From: VAZQ01 sp963841105
GTDB lineage: Bacteria; Pseudomonadota; Alphaproteobacteria; Rhizobiales; Xanthobacteraceae
Reading direction: 5' to 3'
Assembly (NCBI GenBank): GCA_963841105.1
Contig: CAWJCB010000018.1
Coordinates: 1-64,000 of the forward strand
DNA: 64,000 nt
Positions 52,893 to 61,825 of the stretch are shown here, in pieces (within the stretch, counting starts at the first letter, position 1; every line of letters starts with the position of its first letter). The position numbers and the translations under genes were made by a program. The notes below the pieces were generated by a model. That model made no database searches. It saw only the letters and a list, made by a program, of their open reading frames with translations, and had not been told where the DNA came from.

Positions 52893-55800
52893 ATGAGACC
52901 CGGTCGCAGCCGCATCCGCGCGCGCGCTCCCTCTCCCCAACGGGGAGAGGGAGCAGGCCGGTGCCTGCCGATACATGCGAGCCATCGCTCGTCCAGCGCT
53001 AGCGTTTTTCATCCAGCCGTTTCTGCGTGGTTCGCGAGTTGCTTTTCAGCGCCGACACCGGCGCAGGCGCGCGCCTGGCCGGCAATCCGCGGCGGGCAAC
53101 ACGTCCTGCTCGCGGCACCGACCGGATCCGGCAAGACGCTGGCCGCCTTTCTCGCGGCAATCGACGATCTCGTTCGGCAGGCACTGGCGGGAACACTCGC
53201 CGACGAGACACAGGTCGTCTACGTCTCGCCGCTCAAGGCGCTCTCGAACGACATCAAGCGCAATCTTGATGCGCCGCTCGCCGGCATCCGCGACCAACTG
53301 CGGATGCAAGGACTGCCCGACATCGACATTCGTGCTTGGGTTCGCACCGGTGATACGCCGCCGCGCGAACGAGACCAGATGCGCCGCCGCGCGCCGCACA
53401 TCGTCGTTACCACGCCGGAGTCGCTTTACGTCCTGCTTGGGTCGGAGTCGGGTCGCAGGATGCTGGCATCGACGCGAACAGTGATCGTCGACGAGATTCA
53501 CGCGTTGGCGGCGAACAAGCGCGGCTCGCATCTCGCGCTTTCGCTCGCGCGGCTGGAGGCGCTTTGCGGCGATCGTTTGCAGCGTGTGGGCCTCTCGGCG
53601 ACACAGAAGCCGATCGAGACGATCGCAAGCTTTCTCGTCGGGATGGCAAAGGACGGATCGGCGCCCGCATGCACGGTGATCGACACCGGTCACGTGCGCC
53701 GGCGCGACCTCGCCCTGGAAGTTCCCGACTCGCCTCTTGAAGCCGTGATGTCGGGCGAAGTTTGGGAGCAGGTTTATCGCCGCCTGGCCGAGCTCATCGC
53801 GGCGCACCGCACGACCTTGATATTCGTCAATACGCGGCGCCTTGCGGAGCGGGTGACAGGCAAGCTGTCCGAGCTTGTCGGCGCGGAGCATGTGGCTGCC
53901 CATCATGGCAGCCTCTCAAAAGATCACCGCCTGAACGCCGAGCAGCGGCTCAAAACCGGCACGCTCAAGGCGCTGGTCGCCACCGCTTCGCTGGAACTCG
54001 GCATCGACATCGGCGAGGTCGATCTTGTGTGCCAGCTCGGTTCCCCGCGCGCGATTGCAACCTTTCTGCAACGCGTCGGGCGTTCGGGTCATGCCGTTGC
54101 CGGCGTTCCCAAGGGCAGGCTGTTTCCCCTCTCGCGCGACGAGTTGGTCGAGTGCAGCGCTCTCCTCGACAGCGTTAAACGTGGCGAGCTCGATCGGCTC
54201 GCAGTCCTTCAACAGCCTCTGGATGTGCTCGCGCAACAGATCGTAGCCGAAGTGGCCGCGCGGGAATGGGATGAAGAGGCGCTTCTTGCACTGGTACGGC
54301 GCGCCTGGCCGTACCGCGACCTCGCACGCAAAGACTTCAGCGCTGTTGTCACCATGCTGGCCGAAGGGTTCACCACGCGCCGCGGCCGGCGCGGCGCGCT
54401 CATCCACCACGACGCGGTCAACCATGTCCTGCGCGGCCGGCGCGGCGCCCGGCTCACCGCGCTCACCTCGGGCGGCACCATCCCAGACAATGCCGACTAT
54501 AAGGTCCTGCTGGAGCCGGAGAATCATTTCATCGGCACCGTGAACGAGGATTTCGCGGTCGAGAGCCTGGCCGGAGACATCTTCCAGCTGGGCAACGAAA
54601 GCTATCGCATCCGGCGGGTCGAGCGCAGCGTGGTGCGAGTCGAGAACGCCCATGGCATGGCGCCGACCATTCCGTTCTGGCTTGGCGAAGCGCCGAGCCG
54701 CAGCGAGGAGCTCTCCCAGTCCGTTTCGCGCCTGCGCGACGAGATCGCTGTCCACCTCCAGCGCGAGCCCAGCGGCGCGAGCGCGTTACATTGGATAATG
54801 GCGGAGGTCGGTATCGCAGAAGCAGCCGCGCAGCAGCTCGTGGAATATCTACGCTCGGCGCACGCCGCGCTCGGTTGCCTGCCGGCGCTCGATGCCATCG
54901 TGCTGGAGCGCTTCTTCGATGCGATGGGCGGCATGCAACTCGTCGTCCATTCGCCCCATGGCGGCCGCATCAATCGCGCCTGGGGTCTGGCGCTGCGCAA
55001 ACGCTTTTGCCGCAAGTTCAATTTCGAGCTTCAGGCCGCCGCTACCGAGGACAACATCGTGCTGTCGCTCACCACTGCGCACAGCTTCGAGCTCGCCGAC
55101 GTTGCCCGCTATCTGCATTCGGCCAGCATCCGGCCCCTGCTCATCCAGGCGCTGCTGGATGCGCCGATGTTCACCACGCGATGGCGCTGGGCGGCAAGCG
55201 TGGCATTGGCGGTGCCGCGTTTCCAGGGAGGCAAGAAGGTCCCGCCGCAACTCGCGCGCATGGGAGCCGAGGACCTGGTCGCCGCGGTGTTCCCTGACCA
55301 GATCGCCTGCGCCGAGAATTTGGCCGGCGAGCGCGAGGTGCCCGACCATCCCCTGGTCCGCCAGACCATCACCGATTGCCTGACGGAGGCGATGGATATC
55401 GAAGGGCTGGAGCGGCTCCTCAAGGGAATTGAAGCGGGCGATATCCGCGTGGTCGCGCGGGATCTCACGGAGCCTTCCCCGCTGGCTTTGGAAGTGTTGG
55501 CGGCGCGGCCCTACGCCTATCTCGACGACGCACCGCTTGAGGAACGCCGCACCCAAGCCGTGCTGGCGCGACGCTGGCTTGCGCCCGAGGCCGCGGCCGA
55601 TATCGGCCGGCTCGACGCCGAGGCCATTGCCCGCGTCAGGACGCAGGCTTGGCCCGAAGCGGCGAACGCCGACGAGTTGCACGATGGTTTGGTGTGGCTC
55701 GGGTTCCTCAGCTGCCGAGGAAGCGCGGGCGAATTCCGATTGGAGCGGTTTCCTGTCGGATCTTGCACGACAGAAACGAGTGGCCCGGCTGGATGTGCCG

Positions 55801-57392
55801 CATGCCGCGCTCTGGATCACTGCCGAGCGGCTGCCGGAGTTTCAGGCCGTATGGCCCGCGGCTAAGCTCGATCCTCTGATCACGGCGCCCGCGACGGCGC
55901 CCGCACGCGCGTGGTCGCGGGACGAAGCCCTCGTCGAGATCGTCCGCGGCCGCCTGGAGGGGCAAGGGCCCGCGAGGGCCGACGCACTTGCGGGTACGCT
56001 GGGGCTGGCGCCAGGAGACATCCTCACCGCCCTTGCGGCGCTGGAAACCGAAGGCTTTGCGCTGCGCGGCCGGTTCACCCCCGAGGGAACCGCGGAAGAA
56101 TGGTGCGAGCGCCGGCTGCTCGCGCGAATTCATCAGTACACAGTCAAGCGCTTGCGCGCCGAGATCGAGCCGGTTGCCGCCCGCGACTTCCTTCGCTTTC
56201 TCACGGTCTGGCAGCGCATCACGGCAGAGGCGCGGATGGAAGGGCCACAGGCGCTCGAGGCCATCGTGGCGCAGCTCGAAGGCTTCGAGGCTCCTGCCGG
56301 CGCCTGGGAGAGCGAAATCCTGCCCGCCCGGCTTGCCGCGTATGAGCCCCACTGGCTCGATGACCGCTGCCTCTCCGGTCATGTCACCTGGGCGAGGCTG
56401 CGACCTCGCAATGCAGGAGGAAATAGTGGAGCAAACGGGGGCGCAAACGGGAGCAATGGTCAACCCGCGCCGGTGCGCACGACACCCATCACGCTCATGG
56501 CCCGGAGATACGCGCCGCTCTGGGCGTCACTTTCGGCAAGAGCCGAGGGCGCTCGTCCCAGCGCCAGGGCGCAGGCGCTCGCGGACCATATCTCACAACA
56601 CGGCGCTTCGTTCTTCGACGACCTGGTCCAGGGGACAGGCCAGTTGCGGTCTCAGGTTGAAGAGGCGCTGGCTGAGCTCGTAGCCTTGGGCCTCGTCGCT
56701 TCCGACAGCTTCGCAGGCCTGCGCGCCTTGCTCGTCCCTTCCGCGGAGCGCAAACCCTTTGCCAGCGGGCATCGCCGGCGGCGGGCAGTGAGATCGGGCA
56801 TGGAGGACGCCGGGCGCTGGTCGCTCGCCAGCCGCGCACAGACGCGTGCACCGGCGTTACCGTCCGCAGCCAGGCCCGATGACGGCGCCGCTGAGCATGT
56901 CGCGCGCACGCTGCTGCAGCGCTACGGGGTCGTATTCTGGCGCCTCGTGGAACGAGAGGCCGACTGGCTGCCGCCCTGGCGGGATTTGCTGCGGGTCTAT
57001 CGCAAGCTGGAAAGCCGCGGGGAAATTCGCGGCGGCCGGTTCGTTGCCGGCTTTTCCGGCGAGCAATTCGCCCTGTCTGAGGCAATCGTCGCGTTGCGAG
57101 AGGTTCGGCGGCAACAGGGTACAGGCGAATGGCTGTCGGTCTCCGGCGCAGATCCGCTCAATCTGGTTGGAATTCTTACTCCCGGGCCGCGGCTGCCGGC
57201 GCTGACCGGCAATCGCCTGCTTTACCGGGATGGCCTTCCCGTTGCCGTGCTGGCGGCAGGCGGCGTGCAATTTCTCCAGGAGTTGGATCCAGCCACGGAG
57301 TGGGAGGCGCGCAAAGCATTGCTGCGCGTGGCAACCTCGATCCGGTCGTGCTCGTCTGGCATCGATCTGCCTTCCGGTTCTATCTCGAATAG
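52893..57392 (+). pseudogene. lhr: Lhr-type large DEAD/H helicase, with two probable one-base frameshifts
   Basis: Lhr-type ATP-dependent helicase of roughly 1500 residues. Frame 1 (52893..about 55705) has Walker A AAPTGSGKTLAAF (74-86), VDEIHALAANKRG (199-211), GLSATQKPIETIASFL, ATASLELGIDIGEVDLVCQL and RVGRSGHAV. It then stops at 55865, while frame 2 continues with AEEARANSDWSGFLSDLARQ, VARLDVPHAALWITAERLPE and the long winged-helix C-terminal part to 57411. The break is near 55701..55714 (one base too many). At about 57326..57331 a one-base loss is likely, since the other frame ends NLDPVVLVWHRSAFRFYLE at 57392, a better Lhr end. Start is uncertain: the first 25 codons after ATG 52893 are in a repeat (CCCTCTCCCCAACGGGGAG). 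Confidence 0.85.
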
Positions 57393-57407
57393 CCGCGTCG
57401 ACCTCCA

Positions 57408-57478
57408 GTAGCCCGGATGAGCGCGCGCTTGCGCGACATCCGGGCCTCCCCGCATATCGCTGCGCTCATGCGGGCTAC
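57408..57478. repeat. Palindromic repeat family A, copy 4
   Basis: GTAGCCCGGATGAGCGC at the left, GCGCTCATGCGGGCTAC at the right; compact 71-base copy. In the unshifted reading its TAG would be the lhr stop (57409..57411). Confidence 0.8.
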
Positions 57479-57719
57479 GAAGAGTCCCCGCGCGTCATTG
57501 TCCGCGAAGGCGGACGATCCAGTACCCACCGGACGGGGGCGTTGCACTGCCTTTTTCAATCCCGCGGGCATTGCCTTACTGGATGCCCCGCATTCGCGGG
57601 GCATGACAGGTGGTGGATGCCGGGCATGACGGACGATGAATATTGCGTGAACAACTTGGCCATTGATTGTTCCAAATCCTGATATTAGAGGTGGCGATCT
57701 ATTCCTAATGGAGGTTTCG
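57479..57719. repeat. Repeat-bearing spacer before the small secreted protein
   Basis: About 240 bases. 57494..57527 repeats the 4603 element (TCCGCGAAGGCGGA, ATCCAGTACCC). 57571..57611 holds ACTGGATGCCCCGCATTCGC then GGGGCATGACA, another dispersed palindrome. The rest (57620..57700) is AT-rich and should contain the promoter of the next gene. Confidence 0.5.
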
Positions 57720-57950
57720 ATGAAAGCTAAAGTCGTGCTGGCGTGTCTGCTTGCGGTCGGGTTGGCATCTCCCGCACTGGCGGATTACTACATCGTTCAA
57801 AACTCGAAAACCCACAAATGCTCCGTCGCAAAGTCGAAGCCATCCGAAAAGAGCAAGACCGTGTCGCTCGTCGGTGATGGCACTGCTTACAAGACCAAGG
57901 CGGAAGCCACGACGGCTATGGGGACCATGGATCCCTGCAAACCGAGCTGA
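57720..57950 (+). CDS. Small exported protein of unknown function
   Basis: 76 residues from ATG 57720, with GGAGG at 57710..57714. A signal peptide (MKAKVVLACLLAVGLASPAL) is followed by a 55-residue mature domain: DYYIVQNSKTHKCSVAKSKP, EKSKTVSLVGDGTAYKTKAE and a second cysteine in DPCKPS; the two cysteines may pair. The pattern 'YYIVQ...CSV' recurs in small exported proteins of Hyphomicrobiales with no assigned role. Starts further upstream (57663) lie outside the leader. Followed by strong hairpins. Confidence 0.75.
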   Translation: MKAKVVLACLLAVGLASPALADYYIVQNSKTHKCSVAKSKPSEKSKTVSLVGDGTAYKTKAEATTAMGTMDPCKPS

Positions 57951-58085
57951 CGACTGCAGAAGCAGCGCGAGGCCGTGTTGGACGGCCTCGCGGTTGGCTC
58001 AGCTGAATGGATGATCTGGATTGCCCGGCCTGCGTCGCCGGGCATTTTGCTTTCTGGCGCCGGCAGTCGCGACAGTCCAATTGTT
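57951..58085 (+). terminator. Terminator hairpins after the small exported protein
   Basis: Two stems: GCGAGGCCGT...ACGGCCTCGC at about 57968..57992, and TGCCCGGC (58022..58029), loop CTGCGTC, GCCGGGCA (58037..58044) followed by TTTTGCTTT. The second is a typical rho-independent terminator. Confidence 0.65.
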
Positions 58086-58175
58086 GTAGCCCGGATTGAG
58101 CGCAGCGAAATCCGGGTTGGAATTGAAGGACAGCGCTGGCGACCCCGGATTTCGCTGCCGCTCAATCCGGGCTAC
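58086..58175. repeat. Palindromic repeat family A, copy 5
   Basis: GTAGCCCGGATTGAGCGC at the left, GCTCAATCCGGGCTAC at the right, an especially symmetric copy. Just upstream of ftsH, it reduces the promoter region of ftsH to under 100 bases. Confidence 0.8.
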
Positions 58176-58263
58176 GATTCGTCCGGAACACCGCTCCGAA
58201 CTGAAACATTTCCGTGCGTTCAACCGTTCCCACTCATCCGCCGTGCTCGGAACTGAGCCTGCC

Positions 58264-60102
58264 ATGAACAAGCGAACCGGCTTTCATATCGGCTACTGGG
58301 TGGCTGCGTTCATCGGCCTGCTCCTGCTCCAGTATTTCTATGCGACCACGCAGAAAGTGGCGGCGATCCCGTACAGCCAGTTTCAGCAGTTGCTGCACGA
58401 CGGCAAGGTTGCCGAGCTCGGCGTATCCGATCGCTACATCCAGGGAAAGCTCAAGGAACCGCTGCCGAACGGCAAGACCCAATTCGTGACCACGCGGGTC
58501 GATCCGCAGTTTGCCGAGGAGCTGCAGAAATACGGCGTCACCTACAACGGTGAAACGGAAAGCACGCTCGTCCAGGATTTGCTCTCGTGGATTATTCCGG
58601 TCGCGCTCTTCTTTGGCCTGTGGACCTTCCTCGCACGCCGCATGCGGGGCTTGGGCGGCGGCTTGATGTCGATCGGGAAAAGCAAGGCGAAGATTTACGT
58701 CGAATCCGATACCGGGGTGCGCTTTGACGACGTGGCCGGCGTTGACGAAGCGAAAGATGAGCTGCGCGAGATTATCGATTTTCTCAAGAGCCCCGACCAG
58801 TACGGCCGTCTCGGCGGGCGCATGCCGAAAGGGGTGCTCCTCGTCGGTCCTCCCGGCACCGGGAAAACGCTGCTGGCCAAAGCGGTCGCCGGCGAAGCGC
58901 AGGTGCCTTTCTTCTCGATCTCGGGATCCGAATTCGTCGAGATGTTCGTCGGCGTCGGCGCCGCGCGCGTGCGCGATCTTTTCGAGCAGGCAAGATCAAA
59001 GGCGCCCTGCATCATTTTCATCGACGAGCTCGACGCGCTTGGCCGCGCCCGCGGCATCGGCCCGTATGCCGGCGGTCATGATGAGAAGGAGCAGACGTTA
59101 AATCAGCTGCTGGTGGAGATGGACGGCTTCGATTCCCGCACCGGCCTCGTCATCATCGCGGCGACCAACCGGCCGGAGATTCTCGATCCCGCGCTGCTGC
59201 GCGCCGGCCGCTTCGACCGCCAGGTCCTGGTGGACCGCCCGGACAAGAAGGGTCGCATCGAAATACTGCGTGTCCATCTCAAGAAGACCAAGCTGGCGGC
59301 CGACATCGAGGTGGAAAAGATTGCCGCGCTCACGCCGGGCTTCACCGGCGCCGACCTCGCAAACCTCGCCAACGAAGCGGCGCTGCTCGCCACCCGTCGC
59401 GGCGCCGACGAGGTCACGATGGCGGATTTCAACAATGCGGTAGAGCGCATGGTGGCGGGCCTCGAAAAGCGCAATCGCCTGCTCAATCCGAAGGAACGCG
59501 AGATCGTCGCGCACCACGAGATGGGGCACGCCCTCGTCGCTCTTTCCCTGCCGGGCAGCGATCCGGTGCACAAGGTCTCCATCATTCCACGCGGCGTGGG
59601 CGCGCTCGGCTATACAATTCAACGACCGACCGAAGACCGCTTTCTGATGACGCGCGAGGAATTGGAGAACAAGATGTCGGTGCTTCTCGGCGGACGCGCC
59701 GCCGAGCTCACCATCTTTGGGCATCTTTCGACCGGAGCCGCCGACGATCTGCGACGCGTGACCGACATCGCGCGCTCGATGGTGACGCGCTATGGAATGT
59801 CGGAGCGATTGGGCAGCGTCGCCTATGACCGCGACCCGCGCACTTATCTGACCGGCGCCGATCTTCCTTTCGTGCCGCGCGAGCAGGATTACGCGCAGGA
59901 CACCGCCGCTGCGATCGACAACGAGGTTCGCTCGATCGTGCAGAGCGCCATGGACCGCGCGCTCGACATTCTGCGCCAGCGGCGAAGCGTGCTCGAACGC
60001 GCCGCGCGGGCGCTTCTGGAGAAAGAGACGCTTGACGAAAGGGAGCTCGCCGAGCTTGTCGGCCCTCCGGCCGGACCGCCCGTCAAGATTGCCGCGGAAT
60101 AG
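58264..60102 (+). CDS. ftsH: ATP-dependent zinc metalloprotease FtsH
   Basis: 612 residues from ATG 58264 (MNKRTGFHIGYWVAAFIGLL); longer readings pass through a repeat. Two membrane segments (about 9-27 and 107-124) enclose a periplasmic domain; the AAA+ module has Walker A LLVGPPGTGKTLLAK (192-206), Walker B IIFIDELDALG (250-260) and the SRH arginines. The protease site reads AHHEMGHALV (416-425): His418, Glu419 and His422 as in the usual HEAGH, but with Met for Ala. The third ligand lies in DDLRRVTDIARSMV. Quality control and turnover of membrane proteins; this length suggests the second, shorter FtsH of the order. Confidence 0.94.
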   Translation: MNKRTGFHIGYWVAAFIGLLLLQYFYATTQKVAAIPYSQFQQLLHDGKVAELGVSDRYIQGKLKEPLPNGKTQFVTTRVDPQFAEELQKYGVTYNGETESTLVQDLLSWIIPVALFFGLWTFLARRMRGLGGGLMSIGKSKAKIYVESDTGVRFDDVAGVDEAKDELREIIDFLKSPDQYGRLGGRMPKGVLLVGPPGTGKTLLAKAVAGEAQVPFFSISGSEFVEMFVGVGAARVRDLFEQARSKAPCIIFIDELDALGRARGIGPYAGGHDEKEQTLNQLLVEMDGFDSRTGLVIIAATNRPEILDPALLRAGRFDRQVLVDRPDKKGRIEILRVHLKKTKLAADIEVEKIAALTPGFTGADLANLANEAALLATRRGADEVTMADFNNAVERMVAGLEKRNRLLNPKEREIVAHHEMGHALVALSLPGSDPVHKVSIIPRGVGALGYTIQRPTEDRFLMTREELENKMSVLLGGRAAELTIFGHLSTGAADDLRRVTDIARSMVTRYGMSERLGSVAYDRDPRTYLTGADLPFVPREQDYAQDTAAAIDNEVRSIVQSAMDRALDILRQRRSVLERAARALLEKETLDERELAELVGPPAGPPVKIAAE

Positions 60103-60127
60103 CGGTTCAGTGGCTGCGTTCGGTAAT

Positions 60128-60266
60128 ACCTCCCCTGAAAGGGGAGGTCGACCGTCGGAGCGAAGCGACGGCGGTCGGGTGGGGTCTTTTGGCCCCGGGC
60201 TCAAACCAGCAATTCGACCCCCCACCCGGCTCGCGAAGCTCGCCGACCTCCCCCAATGGGGGAGGT
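60128..60266. repeat. Long palindromic element between ftsH and the antiporter
   Basis: ACCTCCCCTGAAAGGGGAGGT at the left and GACCTCCCCCAATGGGGGAG on the right, with inner CGACGGCGGTCGGGTGGGG facing CCCCCCACCCGGCTCGCG. Same type as the one at 40002..40149 and the shorter ones at 12226 and 52929. Confidence 0.65.
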
Positions 60267-60301
60267 ATACGGCGCCTGTTGCGCGCTCCATCAAGCCCCG
60301 T

Positions 60302-61708
60302 GTGCGCGTGCTCGCGGCCGTTGCGATCTTCACGCTCGCGCCGCAAGGCGCGCTGGCGGCCCCCGCCCTCGACGGCGCCGCCCTGCGCTGGCCGTGGGCC
60401 ATCCCCTTCATCGGCATCCTTCTGACCATTGCGCTCGGCCCGGTCCTTTTCTCAAGGTTCTGGCACAACCACTACGGCAAGCTCGCTTTCGTCTGGAGCA
60501 CGCTCACTGTCGCGCCTCTCGCCGCCATCCACGGCGCGCCGAGCGCGGCGGCGGCGTTCGTGCACATCATGCTGGCGGACTTCCTCAGCTTCATCGTTCT
60601 CCTGTTCACCCTTTATGTCGTCGCCGGCGGCATCCTGGTCACCGGAAATCTCCGCGGCACGCCGCTGGTCAATATCGCCATCCTCGCGCTTGGCACCGTC
60701 ATGGCGAGCGTGGTCGGCACCACTGGCGCTGCCATCATTCTCGTGCGGCCGCTCATTCGCGCGAATCTGACACGGCTCCACAACGTGCACGTCGTGGTCT
60801 TCTTCATTTTCCTCGTCGGCAATATCGGCGGCGCACTTTCTCCGCTGGGCGATCCGCCGATGCTCGTCGGCTTCCTGCATGGAGTCGATTTCTTTTGGCC
60901 GACGGTCCACCTCTGGCAGCCGACGGCGGTGGTCGGCGCTCTCGTGCTCGCCGCGTTCCTTGCGCTCGATCTCTGGCACTATCGCAAGGACCGCCTGGTC
61001 ACGACGGTGGGCGAAAGCCTGCCGCCGGTCGATCTTCGGGTCAGGGGCGGCATCAACCTCGTCCTGATTGTCGCGATCGTCGCGGCTATCTTTGCTTCGG
61101 CCGCCTGGAATCCCGGCATTCGCTTCGACATCTATGGGACGGCTCTCGAGCTGCGCAATGTGGCGCGCGACGGCGTGCTGCTGCTCGTCGCGCTCCTCTC
61201 GCTGGCGCTGACACCGAACGAGCACCGCGAGGCGAACGACTTCACCTGGGAACCGATTGTCGAAGTGGCCATTCTGTTTGCCGGTATCTTCACGTGCATC
61301 ATTCCGGTCATCGCCATGCTCCAGGCCGGCGAAGCGGGCGCTTTCTCCCCGGTCATCGCCGCGGTCACCGTGCCGGACGGGACCCCGCACGACCTCGCCT
61401 ATTTCTGGCTTACCGGCGTTCTCTCGGCATTTCTCGACAACGCACCGACCTATCTGGTGTTCTTTGAGCTGGCCGGCGGTGATGCGCGCGAGCTGATGGG
61501 ACCGCTCGCCACGACCTTGGCGGCAATTTCGCTCGGCGCGGTCTTCATGGGCGCCATGACCTATCTGGGCAACGCGCCGAACCTGATGATCTATGCCATC
61601 GCCGTGGAGCGCGGGATAAAGATGCCGAGCTTCTTTGGCTACATGGCCTGGTCGTGCATCGTCATCCTGCCGGCAATGGCAGCGATCGCCTTCCTGTTTT
61701 TCGCATAA
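60302..61708 (+). CDS. ArsB/NhaD-superfamily Na+/H+ antiporter-like carrier
   Basis: 468 residues from GTG 60302 (or GTG 60308), leader VRVLAAVAIFTLAPQGALAA, then about 12 membrane segments. Blocks like GIGPVLFSRFWHNHYGKLAF-type IALGPVLFSRFWHNHYGKLA, GTTGAAIILVRPLIRANLTR, NIGGALSPLGDPPMLVGFL and SAFLDNAPTYLVFFELAGGD match sodium:proton antiporters of the NhaD/UIT-like group within the ion-transporter superfamily. The duplicate inverted halves show 'LGDPP' and 'LDNAPT' motifs. Starts further upstream run through the palindromic repeat and are rejected. A second related carrier follows. Confidence 0.8.
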   Translation: MRVLAAVAIFTLAPQGALAAPALDGAALRWPWAIPFIGILLTIALGPVLFSRFWHNHYGKLAFVWSTLTVAPLAAIHGAPSAAAAFVHIMLADFLSFIVLLFTLYVVAGGILVTGNLRGTPLVNIAILALGTVMASVVGTTGAAIILVRPLIRANLTRLHNVHVVVFFIFLVGNIGGALSPLGDPPMLVGFLHGVDFFWPTVHLWQPTAVVGALVLAAFLALDLWHYRKDRLVTTVGESLPPVDLRVRGGINLVLIVAIVAAIFASAAWNPGIRFDIYGTALELRNVARDGVLLLVALLSLALTPNEHREANDFTWEPIVEVAILFAGIFTCIIPVIAMLQAGEAGAFSPVIAAVTVPDGTPHDLAYFWLTGVLSAFLDNAPTYLVFFELAGGDARELMGPLATTLAAISLGAVFMGAMTYLGNAPNLMIYAIAVERGIKMPSFFGYMAWSCIVILPAMAAIAFLFFA

Positions 61709-61718
61709 GCGACCAAAT

Positions 61719-61812
61719 CGTCATTGCCGGGCTTGACCCGGCAATCCATCGCTTAGACAAACAAAAGAGCACTTTCTTACGATGGATGCGCGGGTCAAGC
61801 CCGCGCATGACG
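61719..61812. repeat. Palindromic element between the two carriers
   Basis: CGTCATTGCCGGGCTTGACC at the left, GGTCAAGCCCGCGCATGACG on the right, inner arms ATCCATCG / CGATGGAT; a dispersed type often found between genes in this order. Confidence 0.75.
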
Positions 61813-61825
61813 GTGGGGGATCCGC

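Noticed and set aside
59098..60468. 456-codon open frame antisense to ftsH
   Set aside because: Shadow; it also runs through a palindromic repeat.
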